A stretch of DNA of 41,875 nt from Actinomycetes bacterium (GCA_029777095.1 JAKOTS010000035.1:1-41875); one strand, 5' to 3'. Positions 17,661 through 28,066 are shown, counted from the stretch's first letter. Numbers and translations: made by a program. Notes: generated by a model from the letters alone, not told the origin.

Positions 17661-19181
17661 ATGACCCAGAACGCCGCCACCACACCCGACGAGCCGAGTG
17701 AAGACGACGTCTTCGAACAGAAGGCCGTGCGTCTTGCAAAGCGCGAACGGCTGCTCGCCGAGCGTCAAGATGCCGCGGGTGGCCCCTACCCGGTGAGCTT
17801 GCCCATCGCCGACACGATTCGCGACCTGCGAGCGCGCTACAGCGAGCTCGAGGACGGAGCCGAAACCGGCGAGACAGCCGCCGTGGCGGGCCGCGTTGTG
17901 TTCAGCCGCAACACGGGCAAGCTCTGCTTTGCCTCGTTGCAGGCGGGCGACGGCAGCCGGATCCAGGCAATGGTGTCGCTCGCATCGGTCGGCGAAGAGC
18001 GGCTGCAGGCCTGGAAAGACCTCGTCGACCTGGGCGACCACGTGTTCGTGAGCGGCGAGGTGATTTCGAGCCGCCGTGGCGAGCTCTCGATCATGGTGTC
18101 GGAGTGGCAGATCGCCGCAAAGGCGATCCTTCCGCTGCCGAACTTGCACAGCGAGCTGTCTGAAGAGTCGCGCGTGCGCAACCGCTACCTCGACCTGATC
18201 GTTCGCGAACAGGCACGCGCCACGGTCGTGGCCCGGGCCGGAATGAACGCGTCGTTGCGGGCAACCCTTGGTGCCCACGGATACCTCGAGGTTGAAACAC
18301 CGATGCTGCAGGTGCAGCACGGCGGTGCTTCGGCCCGCCCCTTCGTTACCCACTCGAACGCGTTCGACACGGAGCTCTACCTGCGCATCGCGCCCGAGCT
18401 CTTCCTCAAGCGCGCCGTGGTCGGCGGCATCGAGCGGGTGTTCGAAATCAACCGCAACTTCCGCAACGAGGGCGCGGATTCGACGCACAGCCCCGAGTTC
18501 GCGATGCTCGAGGCCTACCAGGCGTACGGCGACTACAACCAGATGGCGGCGCTGACGCAGGAGATGGTGCAGAAGGCCGCGATTGCGGTTGCCGGATCGA
18601 CCGAGGTGACGCTGGCCGATGGCACGCTGTACGACCTCGGTGGCGAGTGGCCGCGAGTGTCGATGTACGAGTCGTTGTCGGAAGCCGCCGGACGGGTCAT
18701 CACGCCGGAGACAACCGTCGAAGAACTGCTTGCGCTTGCCGCAGAGCAGGAAGTCGCAGAGCCCGCGCAGGTGACCCACGGCAAGCTGGTCGAAGAACTC
18801 TGGGAGCACTTTGTGAAGGGCTCGCTCGACCGCCCGACGTTCGTGATGGACTTCCCGCTCGACACCAGCCCGCTGGTGCGCGAGCACCGGAGCAAGCCCG
18901 GCGTCGTCGAGAAGTGGGACCTGTACGTACGCGGCTTTGAGCTCGCGACCGCGTACTCGGAGCTTGTCGACCCCGTGATCCAGCGCGAGCGTTTCGTCGA
19001 GCAGTCGAAGCTTGCCGCGCGGGGCGACGTCGAGGCGATGCGCGTCGACGAGGAGTTCCTTCGGGCACTTGAGCACGGGATGCCGCCGTCCGGTGGCATG
19101 GGCATGGGCATCGACCGGCTGCTCATGGCAATCACCGGCCTCGGCATTCGCGAGACGGTGCTCTTCCCGCTGGTCAAGTAG
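17661..19181 (+). CDS. lysS: Lysyl-tRNA synthetase, class II
   Basis: 506 residues. It charges tRNA-Lys in the cytoplasm. An N-terminal OB-fold anticodon-binding domain (about 70-165) precedes the class II catalytic core, with motif 2 RVFEINRNFRNEG and motif 3 GMGMGIDRLLM near the C-terminus. The length is normal. ATG 17661 has GAGGAG nine bases upstream. It converges on the DUF4192 gene with an 18-base gap and no visible terminator. Confidence 0.97.
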   Translation: MTQNAATTPDEPSEDDVFEQKAVRLAKRERLLAERQDAAGGPYPVSLPIADTIRDLRARYSELEDGAETGETAAVAGRVVFSRNTGKLCFASLQAGDGSRIQAMVSLASVGEERLQAWKDLVDLGDHVFVSGEVISSRRGELSIMVSEWQIAAKAILPLPNLHSELSEESRVRNRYLDLIVREQARATVVARAGMNASLRATLGAHGYLEVETPMLQVQHGGASARPFVTHSNAFDTELYLRIAPELFLKRAVVGGIERVFEINRNFRNEGADSTHSPEFAMLEAYQAYGDYNQMAALTQEMVQKAAIAVAGSTEVTLADGTLYDLGGEWPRVSMYESLSEAAGRVITPETTVEELLALAAEQEVAEPAQVTHGKLVEELWEHFVKGSLDRPTFVMDFPLDTSPLVREHRSKPGVVEKWDLYVRGFELATAYSELVDPVIQRERFVEQSKLAARGDVEAMRVDEEFLRALEHGMPPSGGMGMGIDRLLMAITGLGIRETVLFPLVK

Positions 19182-19199
19182 CGCGCGCACGGCTGGCAC

Positions 19200-20447
19200 T
19201 CACACGGTGCTCGGCCGGTCGAACGCCCACTCGGGCAGATGGCCGTTGCGCACCATGGCGGACACGATCTGCGCGAGCCCGTACTCGGGGTCGATCTCGT
19301 GGACGAGATCCAAGTAGGCGCCAGCGTGGGTGGATTTGCCCATGGCCCAGCTGAGCCATGCAGCAACGGTCAGCGGGGCGCACCGAAACTCGACCGGGGC
19401 GATTGCCGAGAGGTGGCGGACCAGGGCGAGCGCCGCGCTGATGCGGAGTACATCGGGGCGCGGCCCTTCGCCGACCATGTGCGCCGCGAGATGCGCAGGA
19501 AACACTGCGCCGTCTTCCCACGCGAGCTGGGCTTCGAACAGCTGCGTGCCGGTCTCGAGGTTGAACGACCACTGGCTGAGCGCGACATCGCGCATTGATG
19601 GCCTTGCGAGGCAGACGAGCAACGCCGCAGTTTCGTTCGTGCCCAACGACTCGGGGATCGCGCCAAGTGCGCCCTCGAACAGCGCCGGAATGTCGCAGAG
19701 TGCGCCGAGCGCACCGGCCATGTCGGCCTGCGAGGGCTCGCCGACTGGGGGCAGCTGCGCCCCGAGATCAAACCCGAGCCCGAGCCCGAACCCGAGACCG
19801 GAATCGTCAAGCCACTCGACGTCACCGTCATCATCGTCGTCACCGTCATCACCCTCTCCGAGCGCCGCGAGCAGCTCGAGCCCGCGCAGCAGCTGATCGA
19901 TCGCGGTGCTGACGTGTTCACAATCGGCGAGATCGACGTGCGGGAGCTCGACACCGGTGCGTTGGTCGCCCGTGATGGGGTCGAGCCCGAGCGGGAGTGC
20001 TGCGCGGGCGGATGCGGCATCCAACTCTGTAAGTCGATGCGTGGAGCCAGCGGGTTCGAGGTACGAACACCAGGCGTCGCTTGCGACGCACAGGGCGTCG
20101 CGCACGCGAAGCCCACACGCGTCGGCGCACCGGAGGACCGCATCGATGAGCGCGGCATGGGCGATCCGCCCGCCGGGTATTTCGCGGAGCGGCTCATCGC
20201 AGTACACGACTGGTGCGATGCCGTCGGCGTCGTGCAAGCGGCACACGAGCCCGATGAATGTGGCCGCGCTGGCCGCGATGTCTTGCTCGTCGGCGCCGTC
20301 CGGGGGCAAGTCGACGCGAAGCACCCCGAGCGTTCGGGCGCCCTCGAACGCCACCAGCGCGATGCTGCGGGTGGGGGTATAGCCGGCGAGCGCGGGAACG
20401 AGGGCGAGAAAATCGGCCGCGGACTTGGCCTTGAATACTGTTTGCAT
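19200..20447 (-). CDS. DUF4192 family protein
   Basis: A 415-residue cytoplasmic protein of the actinobacterial DUF4192 family, unknown function. The N-terminus FKAKSAADFLALVPALAGY and SIALVAFEGARTLGVLRVDLP is the family's characteristic start, and the C-terminal half has WLSWAMGKSTHAGAYLDL. The start is ATG 20447; GAAACT on the minus strand ends six bases upstream and may be a weak leaderless -10. An acidic run of Asp/Glu followed by a Gly/Leu/Phe repeat (residues about 225-260) looks like an inserted low-complexity linker between the two halves. Confidence 0.85.
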   Translation of the reverse strand: MQTVFKAKSAADFLALVPALAGYTPTRSIALVAFEGARTLGVLRVDLPPDGADEQDIAASAATFIGLVCRLHDADGIAPVVYCDEPLREIPGGRIAHAALIDAVLRCADACGLRVRDALCVASDAWCSYLEPAGSTHRLTELDAASARAALPLGLDPITGDQRTGVELPHVDLADCEHVSTAIDQLLRGLELLAALGEGDDGDDDDDGDVEWLDDSGLGFGLGLGFDLGAQLPPVGEPSQADMAGALGALCDIPALFEGALGAIPESLGTNETAALLVCLARPSMRDVALSQWSFNLETGTQLFEAQLAWEDGAVFPAHLAAHMVGEGPRPDVLRISAALALVRHLSAIAPVEFRCAPLTVAAWLSWAMGKSTHAGAYLDLVHEIDPEYGLAQIVSAMVRNGHLPEWAFDRPSTV

Positions 20448-20545
20448 GCCCCGAGTTTCGGCGCGCGATCCGGACGGCGGGGGACTGCGCGGGCCGGTGT
20501 GGGTAGGTGAGTTTCGGCGTGGCCTTGTGCAGGAGCAGTGCCGGG

Positions 20546-20551
20546 TACGAT
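20546..20551 (+). promoter_or_regulatory. -10 element of the small membrane protein gene (leaderless type)
   Basis: TACGAT ends exactly six bases before ATG 20558. TTGTGC (20525-20530) is a possible -35 with a short 15-base spacer. Confidence 0.6.
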
Positions 20552-20557
20552 AGAAGC

Positions 20558-20770
20558 ATGGACAACTACTGGGTCGCAGTGGCATGGTCGCTTTTGCCGA
20601 CGACCGCGGTGAGCATCGTCTTCTTCTACGTGGTGCGGAGCGTCATCCGGATGGACCGCACCGAACGCCGCGCCTACGCGAAGATCGAAGACCAGGAGCG
20701 CGCTCGCCGAGGCATGCCCGCCCGCGTCGAATCGGCATCCGCGCCCGCCGAATCTGCCCCCGCACGCTGA
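20558..20770 (+). CDS. Small single-pass membrane protein
   Basis: A 70-residue protein starting MDNYWVAVAWSLLP. One membrane helix (about 5-27) is followed by a positively charged juxtamembrane part (RSVIRMDRTERRAYAK) and an Ala/Ser/Pro-rich tail. I chose ATG 20558 because of the -10 TACGAT six bases upstream. The family is not named with certainty; similar short proteins are common in Micrococcales. It lies upstream of cardiolipin synthase and may share its transcript. Confidence 0.7.
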   Translation: MDNYWVAVAWSLLPTTAVSIVFFYVVRSVIRMDRTERRAYAKIEDQERARRGMPARVESASAPAESAPAR

Positions 20771-20832
20771 GCTGTGCCCGCCCGATAGGGTGAGGGCTAG
20801 CTAACTGCACGGGTGATGAGCGGAGATACTGC

Positions 20833-22302
20833 GTGAACTTCACGTTCGGCCTCACATGGTGGGCCGCGGCCATTCTGGTCGTCGACATCACCATTCGCAT
20901 CATCGCGATCATCGTCGTGCCGCGCAATCGCAAGCCCACGGCCGCGATGGCCTGGCTCCTTGCGATCTACTTCATCCCGTTCATCGGGGTGTTGCTGTTC
21001 CTCCTGATCGGCAACCCGCGCCTCCCGCGCAAGCGCCGCCGCAAGCAGCAACGCATCAACGACTACATTGCCGGCGCGAGCGAGAATTTGCAGTTCGGCA
21101 CCCTGCGTCCGAACGCCCCCGAGTGGTTCACATCCATGGTCGCGCTCAACACCAACCTCGGTGCGATGCCGCTCGCGGGCGACAACGGCGCGCACCTGAT
21201 TGCCGACTATCAGGAGAGCCTCGACGCGATGGCAGACGCCATCCGGACGGCCGAGCGCTACGTGCACGTCGAGTTCTATATCCTTTCGGCGGATGCCGCA
21301 ACCGAGAACTTCTTCTCCGCGATGGAAGATGCGCGGTCACGAGGCATAACCGTCCGTGTGCTGATGGACCACTGGGCGAACCGGGGCAAGCCCGGATACA
21401 AGCAGACCCAGCGCCGACTCACCGCGATGGGTGCCGAGTGGCACTTGATGCTGCCGGTACAACCGCTGCGCGGCAAGTACCAGCGCCCCGATCTGCGCAA
21501 CCACCGGAAGCTCGTCGTGGTCGACAACCGTGTCGCATTCATGGGTTCGCAGAACGTGATCGACTCGAGTTACAACCTGAAGAAGAACATCCGTCGCGGC
21601 CTGCACTGGGTCGACCTGATGGTGCGACTCGACGGGCCGGTCGTGTCGAGCGTCAACGCCATCTTCCTCGCGGACTGGTACAGCGAGACCGACGAGATCC
21701 TTGAGGAGGGAGCGTTGGTCGACCTCGAAGATGTGCGCTCCGGTTCAGGCGATCTCGACTGCCAGGTCGTGCCGTCGGGCCCCGGATTCGAGGGCGAGAA
21801 CAACCTCCGGCTCTTCCTGGGCCTGCTCTACTACGCGCAGCGCACGATCAGCATCGTGAGCCCATACTTCGTCCCCGACGAGGCGCTGCTCTACGCCATC
21901 ACGACGGCCCGCATGCGCGGAGTCGACGTCGAGCTTTTCGTGTCTGAAGAGGGCGATCAGGCAGTGGTTTATCACGCACAGCGCAGCTACTACGAGGTGC
22001 TCCTCAAGGCTGGCGTGCGCATCTGGATGTATCGCAAGCCCTACATTCTGCACACCAAGTGCTTCACGATCGATGACGAGGTCGCGGTGCTTGGGTCGAG
22101 CAACATGGACATGCGGTCGTTCGGCCTCAACATGGAAGTGTCGTTGATGGTGCGTGGCGAAGAATTCGTGCGCGAGATGCAGGACGTCGAAGACATGTAC
22201 CGCTCGCTGAGCCGGGAGCTCACGCTCGAAGAATGGAAGCAGCAGCCGTTGCGCTCGACGGTGCTCGATAACCTCGCACGCCTCTCTTCCGCGCTGCAAT
22301 AG
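20833..22302 (+). CDS. cls: Cardiolipin synthase, phospholipase D type
   Basis: A 489-residue membrane enzyme that condenses two phosphatidylglycerol molecules into cardiolipin. Two N-terminal membrane helices (about 5-28 and 38-60) are followed by two HKD motifs: HRKLVVVDNRVAFMGSQN from residue 224 and HTKCFTIDDEVAVLGSSN from residue 407. Both are complete, so it should be active. The start GTG 20833 has GCGGAGA upstream at normal spacing. Confidence 0.94.
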   Translation: MNFTFGLTWWAAAILVVDITIRIIAIIVVPRNRKPTAAMAWLLAIYFIPFIGVLLFLLIGNPRLPRKRRRKQQRINDYIAGASENLQFGTLRPNAPEWFTSMVALNTNLGAMPLAGDNGAHLIADYQESLDAMADAIRTAERYVHVEFYILSADAATENFFSAMEDARSRGITVRVLMDHWANRGKPGYKQTQRRLTAMGAEWHLMLPVQPLRGKYQRPDLRNHRKLVVVDNRVAFMGSQNVIDSSYNLKKNIRRGLHWVDLMVRLDGPVVSSVNAIFLADWYSETDEILEEGALVDLEDVRSGSGDLDCQVVPSGPGFEGENNLRLFLGLLYYAQRTISIVSPYFVPDEALLYAITTARMRGVDVELFVSEEGDQAVVYHAQRSYYEVLLKAGVRIWMYRKPYILHTKCFTIDDEVAVLGSSNMDMRSFGLNMEVSLMVRGEEFVREMQDVEDMYRSLSRELTLEEWKQQPLRSTVLDNLARLSSALQ

Positions 22303-22346
22303 CCGAGGCATCCGCCGTATTTGTTACCTTGCTGTCATCTCGGCAT

Positions 22347-22380
22347 CTCCAATATGGGGGCGGGATGCTCCAATATGGAG
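22347..22380 (+). promoter_or_regulatory. Two phased operator-like repeats over a -10 element
   Basis: CTCCAATATGG occurs at 22347-22357 and 22368-22378, exactly 21 bases apart (two helical turns). The second copy extends to CTCCA-ATA-TGGAG (22368-22380), a perfect 5-3-5 inverted repeat. CAATAT (22371-22376) inside it ends six bases before ATG 22383 and is a possible leaderless -10. Confidence 0.5.
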
Positions 22381-22382
22381 GC

Positions 22383-23096
22383 ATGCGCAAATTCAAGGCA
22401 GCACTTGTCACGAGCGCCCTGTTGGGCCTCACCATCGCACTCGGTGCGTGCGCCAGTGCTCCGGCCACGCCCGATGAAAAGACCATGCAGTCGCCGGATG
22501 CCGGTGGCGGCGTCGGTGACTTTGAAACGGAAGCCGCATGGCTTGATGCGGGCCGGCTCATCGGCCTTGTGACCTACGGCAGCTCCAGCTGCGTGCCCGT
22601 CGTCGAAGACGCGACCGTCGCGGGTGACGTGATCACCGTGACGTTCGCGAAGCAGGAGAGCAATGCCGTCTGCACCGCCGATATGGCTCCCCGCGTGAGC
22701 GTGTTCGGTGTGCCCGAGGGGACGGACGTCACCGAAGACGTGAACATCCTCATCGCAGGCACCGACGAAGACGCCGACCTCGACGGCCTCGACGCCGCGC
22801 CTGCAGACACGTCGACCGACTACGCGCCGAGCGCCGGTTGGTACAACGACAAGGGCGGCTTCATCGTCGCGACCTGGGGCAGCTCGACCTGTGTTCCCGT
22901 GATCGACGCAGTCGAGCCGACCGGCACCGCCGACGTTGCCTTGACGTTTGCAACGCCGAAGGAAGATCGCCCCTGCACCATGGATATGGTGCCGCGCGCC
23001 AACATCGCGCAGGTTGACGGCCTCGCCACGCAGGATGACATCACCCTGTTGCTCTCGGGCGACAACATCACGGGGAGCACGCTCATCCTCGGCTAG
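22383..23096 (+). CDS. Lipoprotein with two similar Cys-containing halves
   Basis: A 237-residue predicted lipoprotein with lipobox IALGAC (Cys23). The mature part consists of two related modules. The first has GSSSCVPVVED and VCTADMAPR; the second has GSSTCVPVID and PCTMDMVPR. Each holds two cysteines that could form a disulfide. An acidic Asp/Ala linker joins them. I do not recognise a named family. I start it at ATG 22383 because the signal peptide MRKFKAALVT begins there; an upstream in-frame start would add 18 residues lying over the operator-like repeats. Confidence 0.8.
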   Translation: MRKFKAALVTSALLGLTIALGACASAPATPDEKTMQSPDAGGGVGDFETEAAWLDAGRLIGLVTYGSSSCVPVVEDATVAGDVITVTFAKQESNAVCTADMAPRVSVFGVPEGTDVTEDVNILIAGTDEDADLDGLDAAPADTSTDYAPSAGWYNDKGGFIVATWGSSTCVPVIDAVEPTGTADVALTFATPKEDRPCTMDMVPRANIAQVDGLATQDDITLLLSGDNITGSTLILG

Positions 23097-23121
23097 CCAC
23101 ACCTGGTTTTCCGTATCGGAT

Positions 23122-23152
23122 GCGGGGCTTCGCGCGTTGGCGCGGGCCCCGC
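23122..23152 (+). terminator. Terminator-like hairpin after the lipoprotein gene
   Basis: GCGGGGC (23122-23128) pairs with GCCCCGC (23146-23152), and CGCGC (23131-23135) pairs with GCGCG inside it. A T-rich stretch follows. It starts 25 bases after the stop codon. Confidence 0.6.
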
Positions 23153-23197
23153 TTTCGCGTTTCGCGGCGCGCCCCGCCCGGCGCAGCCCGCGCACGG

Positions 23198-23247
23198 CCC
23201 GGCGCCAGCCCGCCTCGCTCCGCCCGGCGCCAGCCCGTCTCGCTCAG
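23198..23247. repeat. 25-base direct repeat, two copies
   Basis: Two near-identical 25-base units (23198-23222 and 23223-23247), rich in CCCGGCGCCAGCCCG, lead directly into repeat element A. The gap 23097-23506 holds this repeat, elements A and B and G-rich sequence; I see no gene in it. Confidence 0.75.
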
Positions 23248-23303
23248 CAGTCGCATATGGTCGCCAAATCGCGCAAAGGCGACAATTTGCGACGGGGGAA
23301 CGA
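23242..23303. repeat. Intergenic palindromic element, copy A
   Basis: About 62 bases beginning GCTCAGCAGTCGC. Its core 23250-23293 folds into a stem with 16-base arms (two mismatches) around a 12-base loop; arms start GTCGC and end GCGAC. It is almost identical to copy B, 134 bases on. It lies between convergent genes. Confidence 0.85.
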
Positions 23304-23375
23304 AAGAGGGGCGGCGCGAGAACGGAGGCAGAGGGCGGCGCGAGAACGGGGAGCATGCCCGGTCCTCCTACCCCC

Positions 23376-23437
23376 GCTCAGCAGTCGCATATGGTCGCCA
23401 AATCGCGAAAAGGCGACAATTTGCGACGGGGGAACCA
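23376..23437. repeat. Intergenic palindromic element, copy B
   Basis: A near-exact repeat of copy A, differing at only two or three positions (one in the loop). Its hairpin core is 23384-23427. Between A and B lies a G-rich stretch with GCGGCGCGAGAACGG repeated twice. Confidence 0.85.
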
Positions 23438-23506
23438 AGGAGGCGCTACGGGGGAACGAAGGGCGGGCAGCGGGGCGCGGAGGACGCGCGAGGGCGCGGC
23501 GGCGCG

Positions 23507-23740
23507 TCAGCGGGCGCGCACGAGGAGGTCGCCCACCTCGCACTCGAGCGCGTCACAAATCGCTGCGAGCGTCGAGTACCGAATCGCGCGAGCCCGGTCG
23601 TTCTTCAGTACTGAGAGGTTGACCACGCTCACGCCGACGAGTTCGCTGAGTTTGGTCAGCGTCATCCCACGCTCTTCGAGCAGTTCATCGAGACGACAAT
23701 GGATGCCGGTGCGTTCGTCTTCGGGATCAACGCGGCTCAT
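23507..23740 (-). CDS. XRE-family HTH regulator (paired with DUF2975 protein)
   Basis: A 77-residue Cro/CI-type DNA-binding protein. The helix-turn-helix spans about residues 27-60 (MTLTKLSELVGVSVVNLSVLK type), ending with CDALECEVGDLL, typical of short one-domain XRE regulators encoded with DUF2975 membrane proteins. Its start overlaps the stop of the DUF2975 gene in ATGA, so the two are translated together. It probably binds the operator in front of the pair (24493-24507). Confidence 0.9.
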   Translation of the reverse strand: MSRVDPEDERTGIHCRLDELLEERGMTLTKLSELVGVSVVNLSVLKNDRARAIRYSTLAAICDALECEVGDLLVRAR

Positions 23741-24477
23741 ACGAGCAACTCTGTCTCGCGCTGCAGGCGCGTCCCGATCTGGAACGCGCCTGCAAGGAGC
23801 CCGAGGAGCAAGCCCCAGCCGAACGGCGCGAGGTCCAGTGCGATCGAGAATGCGACGAAGAGTGGGTCAATCTGCGGTGTCGCCTCGCGGAGGACGATCG
23901 CGGCTTCGGCGCGGGCTACCGCTCCGGCGAACTGGCTCCCAATGCCACACACCATCACCGCTGCCGCGACGAAGACGAGCGCAAGCGGGAAGCGGCGTGT
24001 AAATGGGCGCCCGTTGAGAAGGCCGGTCGCGAGCCATATTGCGCTCGCGCACATGGTCAACGCGAGGACGATGGGCAGGAGTTCGCCGGCGAGGAGCCAG
24101 CCGGTCACCGACGGGGGCGCGTCGATCATCGTGACATCAAGGGTGGGGGAGACCGCGCTCCGCACACCGGGGACGGCACCGACCGTTGCATCAGGCTTGG
24201 GTGACGCCAACTCCATCGCGTACACGGTGGTCGGACCGGGGGTCAGCGCTTGGGTGACCGCGGCCGCTGCGTTCCCAATCGCAAGGGCGCCCACAAAGAG
24301 CGCACCAGCCGCGATGAAGACAGTGCCGAACCTGTCGGATCGCGCAAGGTCGGCGATGGACGGTTGCTCACTTTTCCGGAGCTGTAGGGCGAACACCGCG
24401 GCGCCCAGCGCCCCGACGATGACGCTGATGACCCGGATTATGTCGGGAGCGGAGATATCCACGAAAGCCACTTTCAT
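23737..24477 (-). CDS. DUF2975-type membrane protein
   Basis: A 246-residue membrane protein with four or five hydrophobic segments (about 10-30, 50-72, 126-154, 166-190, 222-238). Layout and coupling to a small XRE regulator match DUF2975 proteins; function unknown, possibly sensing for the regulator. ATG 24477 has no ribosome site, and GTG 24471 is an alternative start. The promoter at 24502-24530 is one of the best matches to consensus in the window and is overlapped by a palindrome. The G/C content of this pair is slightly lower than that of flanking genes. Confidence 0.75.
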   Translation of the reverse strand: MKVAFVDISAPDIIRVISVIVGALGAAVFALQLRKSEQPSIADLARSDRFGTVFIAAGALFVGALAIGNAAAAVTQALTPGPTTVYAMELASPKPDATVGAVPGVRSAVSPTLDVTMIDAPPSVTGWLLAGELLPIVLALTMCASAIWLATGLLNGRPFTRRFPLALVFVAAAVMVCGIGSQFAGAVARAEAAIVLREATPQIDPLFVAFSIALDLAPFGWGLLLGLLAGAFQIGTRLQRETELLV

Positions 24478-24530
24478 ATCGATAAACGTTGGTATCGATA
24501 AACGATATGTTGAGCGATGGGTGCTGTCAA
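24477..24530 (-). promoter_or_regulatory. Promoter and palindromic operator of the DUF2975-XRE pair
   Basis: On the minus strand TTGACA (24530-24525) is followed after exactly 17 bases by TATCGT (24507-24502). The -10 forms one arm of the palindrome TATCG-ATAAA-CGATA (24493-24507). A second copy of TATCGATAAACG lies at 24477-24488, next to the start codon. A repressor bound here would block the promoter; autoregulation by the XRE protein is the simplest reading. Confidence 0.75.
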
Positions 24531-24634
24531 CCCAGGTATAAGGGCGCTATGCCTAGGGCGAACAAGGGCACGCGGCATCCACCCTCTGGTTACCCTCATT
24601 ACAAGGCAACCGCCGCCTGCCTGAAGGAGTGACA

Positions 24635-27154
<2,520 letters not shown>

Positions 27155-27177
27155 CAACGGCTAACGATTGGTGTGAG

Positions 27178-27209
27178 AGAAGAGCGGATGCTGCGGCATC
27201 CGCTCTTCT
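27178..27209 (+). terminator. Rho-independent terminator of clpC
   Basis: A perfect 14-base stem (27178-27191 with 27196-27209) around a TGCG loop, followed by a T-rich stretch. It begins 24 bases after the clpC stop. Confidence 0.9.
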
Positions 27210-27271
27210 TCGTTGTTGCGGTGGTGTGTGCGCCGCTCCGCTCCCTCACGGGCGCCGCACCTCCGCTCCCT

Positions 27272-27285
27272 GCTCAGCAGTCGCG
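27272..27285. repeat. Half copy of the palindromic element
   Basis: GCTCAGCAGTCGCG matches the left arm of element C exactly, 32 bases before it, with no matching right arm. Confidence 0.65.
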
Positions 27286-27303
27286 TTCGGCGCCGCCCCC
27301 TTT

Positions 27304-27363
27304 GCTCAGCAGTCGCGATTTGTCGGGTTTGGGGGCTAAAGCGACAAATCGCGACTGCTGAGC
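27304..27363. repeat. Intergenic palindromic element, copy C (perfect 22-base arms)
   Basis: Arms 27304-27325 and 27342-27363 are a perfect 22-base inverted repeat around a 16-base loop. The arm starts GCTCAGCAGTCGC, as in copies A and B. It lies between the clpC terminator and the next gene. In the gap 27155-27532 I see only the terminator, this element, its half copy and G-rich tandem repeats. Confidence 0.9.
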
Positions 27364-27399
27364 GGGGTTGCGGGGTTGCGGGGTTGCGGGGTTGCGGGG
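27362..27399. repeat. GCGGGGTT tandem repeat
   Basis: Four exact copies of the 8-base unit GCGGGGTT (27362-27393) plus a partial fifth directly follow element C, then G-rich sequence to about 27480. Confidence 0.9.
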
Positions 27400-27532
27400 G
27401 CGCGGGGACGGAGGGACGCGGGGGCGGGCGCGAACGGCGCCGGCCGGTGCGCGAGCGGGGCGACCGCGAGAGCGGCGGCGGGCGGGGTGCGCCTGCAAGG
27501 GATGAGGCGTGGGCGACCGTATGCTGAAACGT

Positions 27533-28066
27533 ATGGACGAGTTCACCCTGCGGCGTGCCCGCACGAGCGATGTGGTCGGGATCCAGCAGCTTGTGGCTCC
27601 GCTGGTTGACCGCCGCATTCTGCTTGGCAAAGAACTCGTTGTGCTCTACGAAGCGGTGCAGGAATTCGTGGTCGCCGAGGCGAGCGACGGCACACTCATC
27701 GGCTGCGGAGCCCTGCACGTGATTTGGGAAAACCTCGGCGAAGTGCGCACGCTTGCCGTCGCCGAGACCTGGCTGCACCGCGGCGTTGGCCGCGCCATCG
27801 TGCTTGAGCTCGAGCGCAACGCGTTGGAGCTCGGCCTCAGCAAGCTTTTCTGCCTGACCTTCGAGGTTGACTTTTTCACGCGACGCGGCTTTGCGCCCAT
27901 CGCCGAGGGCGTCGTCGCCGACGATGTGTATGTGCAGCTCGTCCGCTCGCCCGATGAGGGCGTCGCAGAGTTTCTCGACCTCGCGCGAGTGAAGCCCAAC
28001 ACGCTCGGCAACACCCGCATGCTGAAGATCCTGACTCCCATCGACGGCGAAGCCGAAGCGCGATGA
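27533..28066 (+). CDS. argA: Amino-acid N-acetyltransferase, short ArgA type
   Basis: A 177-residue GNAT enzyme of the short actinobacterial N-acetylglutamate synthase type. It transfers acetyl from acetyl-CoA to glutamate, the first step of arginine synthesis. The start DEFTLRRARTSDVVGIQQLVAPLVDRRILLGKE-type segment, EVRTLAVAETWLHRGVGRAIV (the acetyl-CoA loop) and FFTRRGF are characteristic. I prefer ATG 27533, since TATGCT ends seven bases upstream and could give a leaderless mRNA; in-frame starts at 27509 and 27521 are alternatives. It overlaps the next gene in ATGA. Confidence 0.85.
   Translation: MDEFTLRRARTSDVVGIQQLVAPLVDRRILLGKELVVLYEAVQEFVVAEASDGTLIGCGALHVIWENLGEVRTLAVAETWLHRGVGRAIVLELERNALELGLSKLFCLTFEVDFFTRRGFAPIAEGVVADDVYVQLVRSPDEGVAEFLDLARVKPNTLGNTRMLKILTPIDGEAEAR

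Noticed and set aside
14961..19199. A very long open frame on the minus strand (over 1400 codons)
   Set aside because: It is antisense to the PH-domain, DUF2520 and lysS genes. Composition is Arg/His/Gly-rich with no domain; GC-rich DNA often keeps this antisense frame open.
23242..23437. CRISPR array from repeats A and B
   Set aside because: There are only two copies, 134 bases apart, each an internal hairpin; no regular spacers and no cas genes.
23097..23622. Open frames over elements A and B
   Set aside because: They translate palindromic and G-rich repeats, have no ribosome site or -10 spacing, and run antisense into the XRE gene.
24541..24575. A ClgR box upstream of clpC
   Set aside because: CGC and GCGAAC are present but separated by ten bases rather than five, so they do not fit the known motif.
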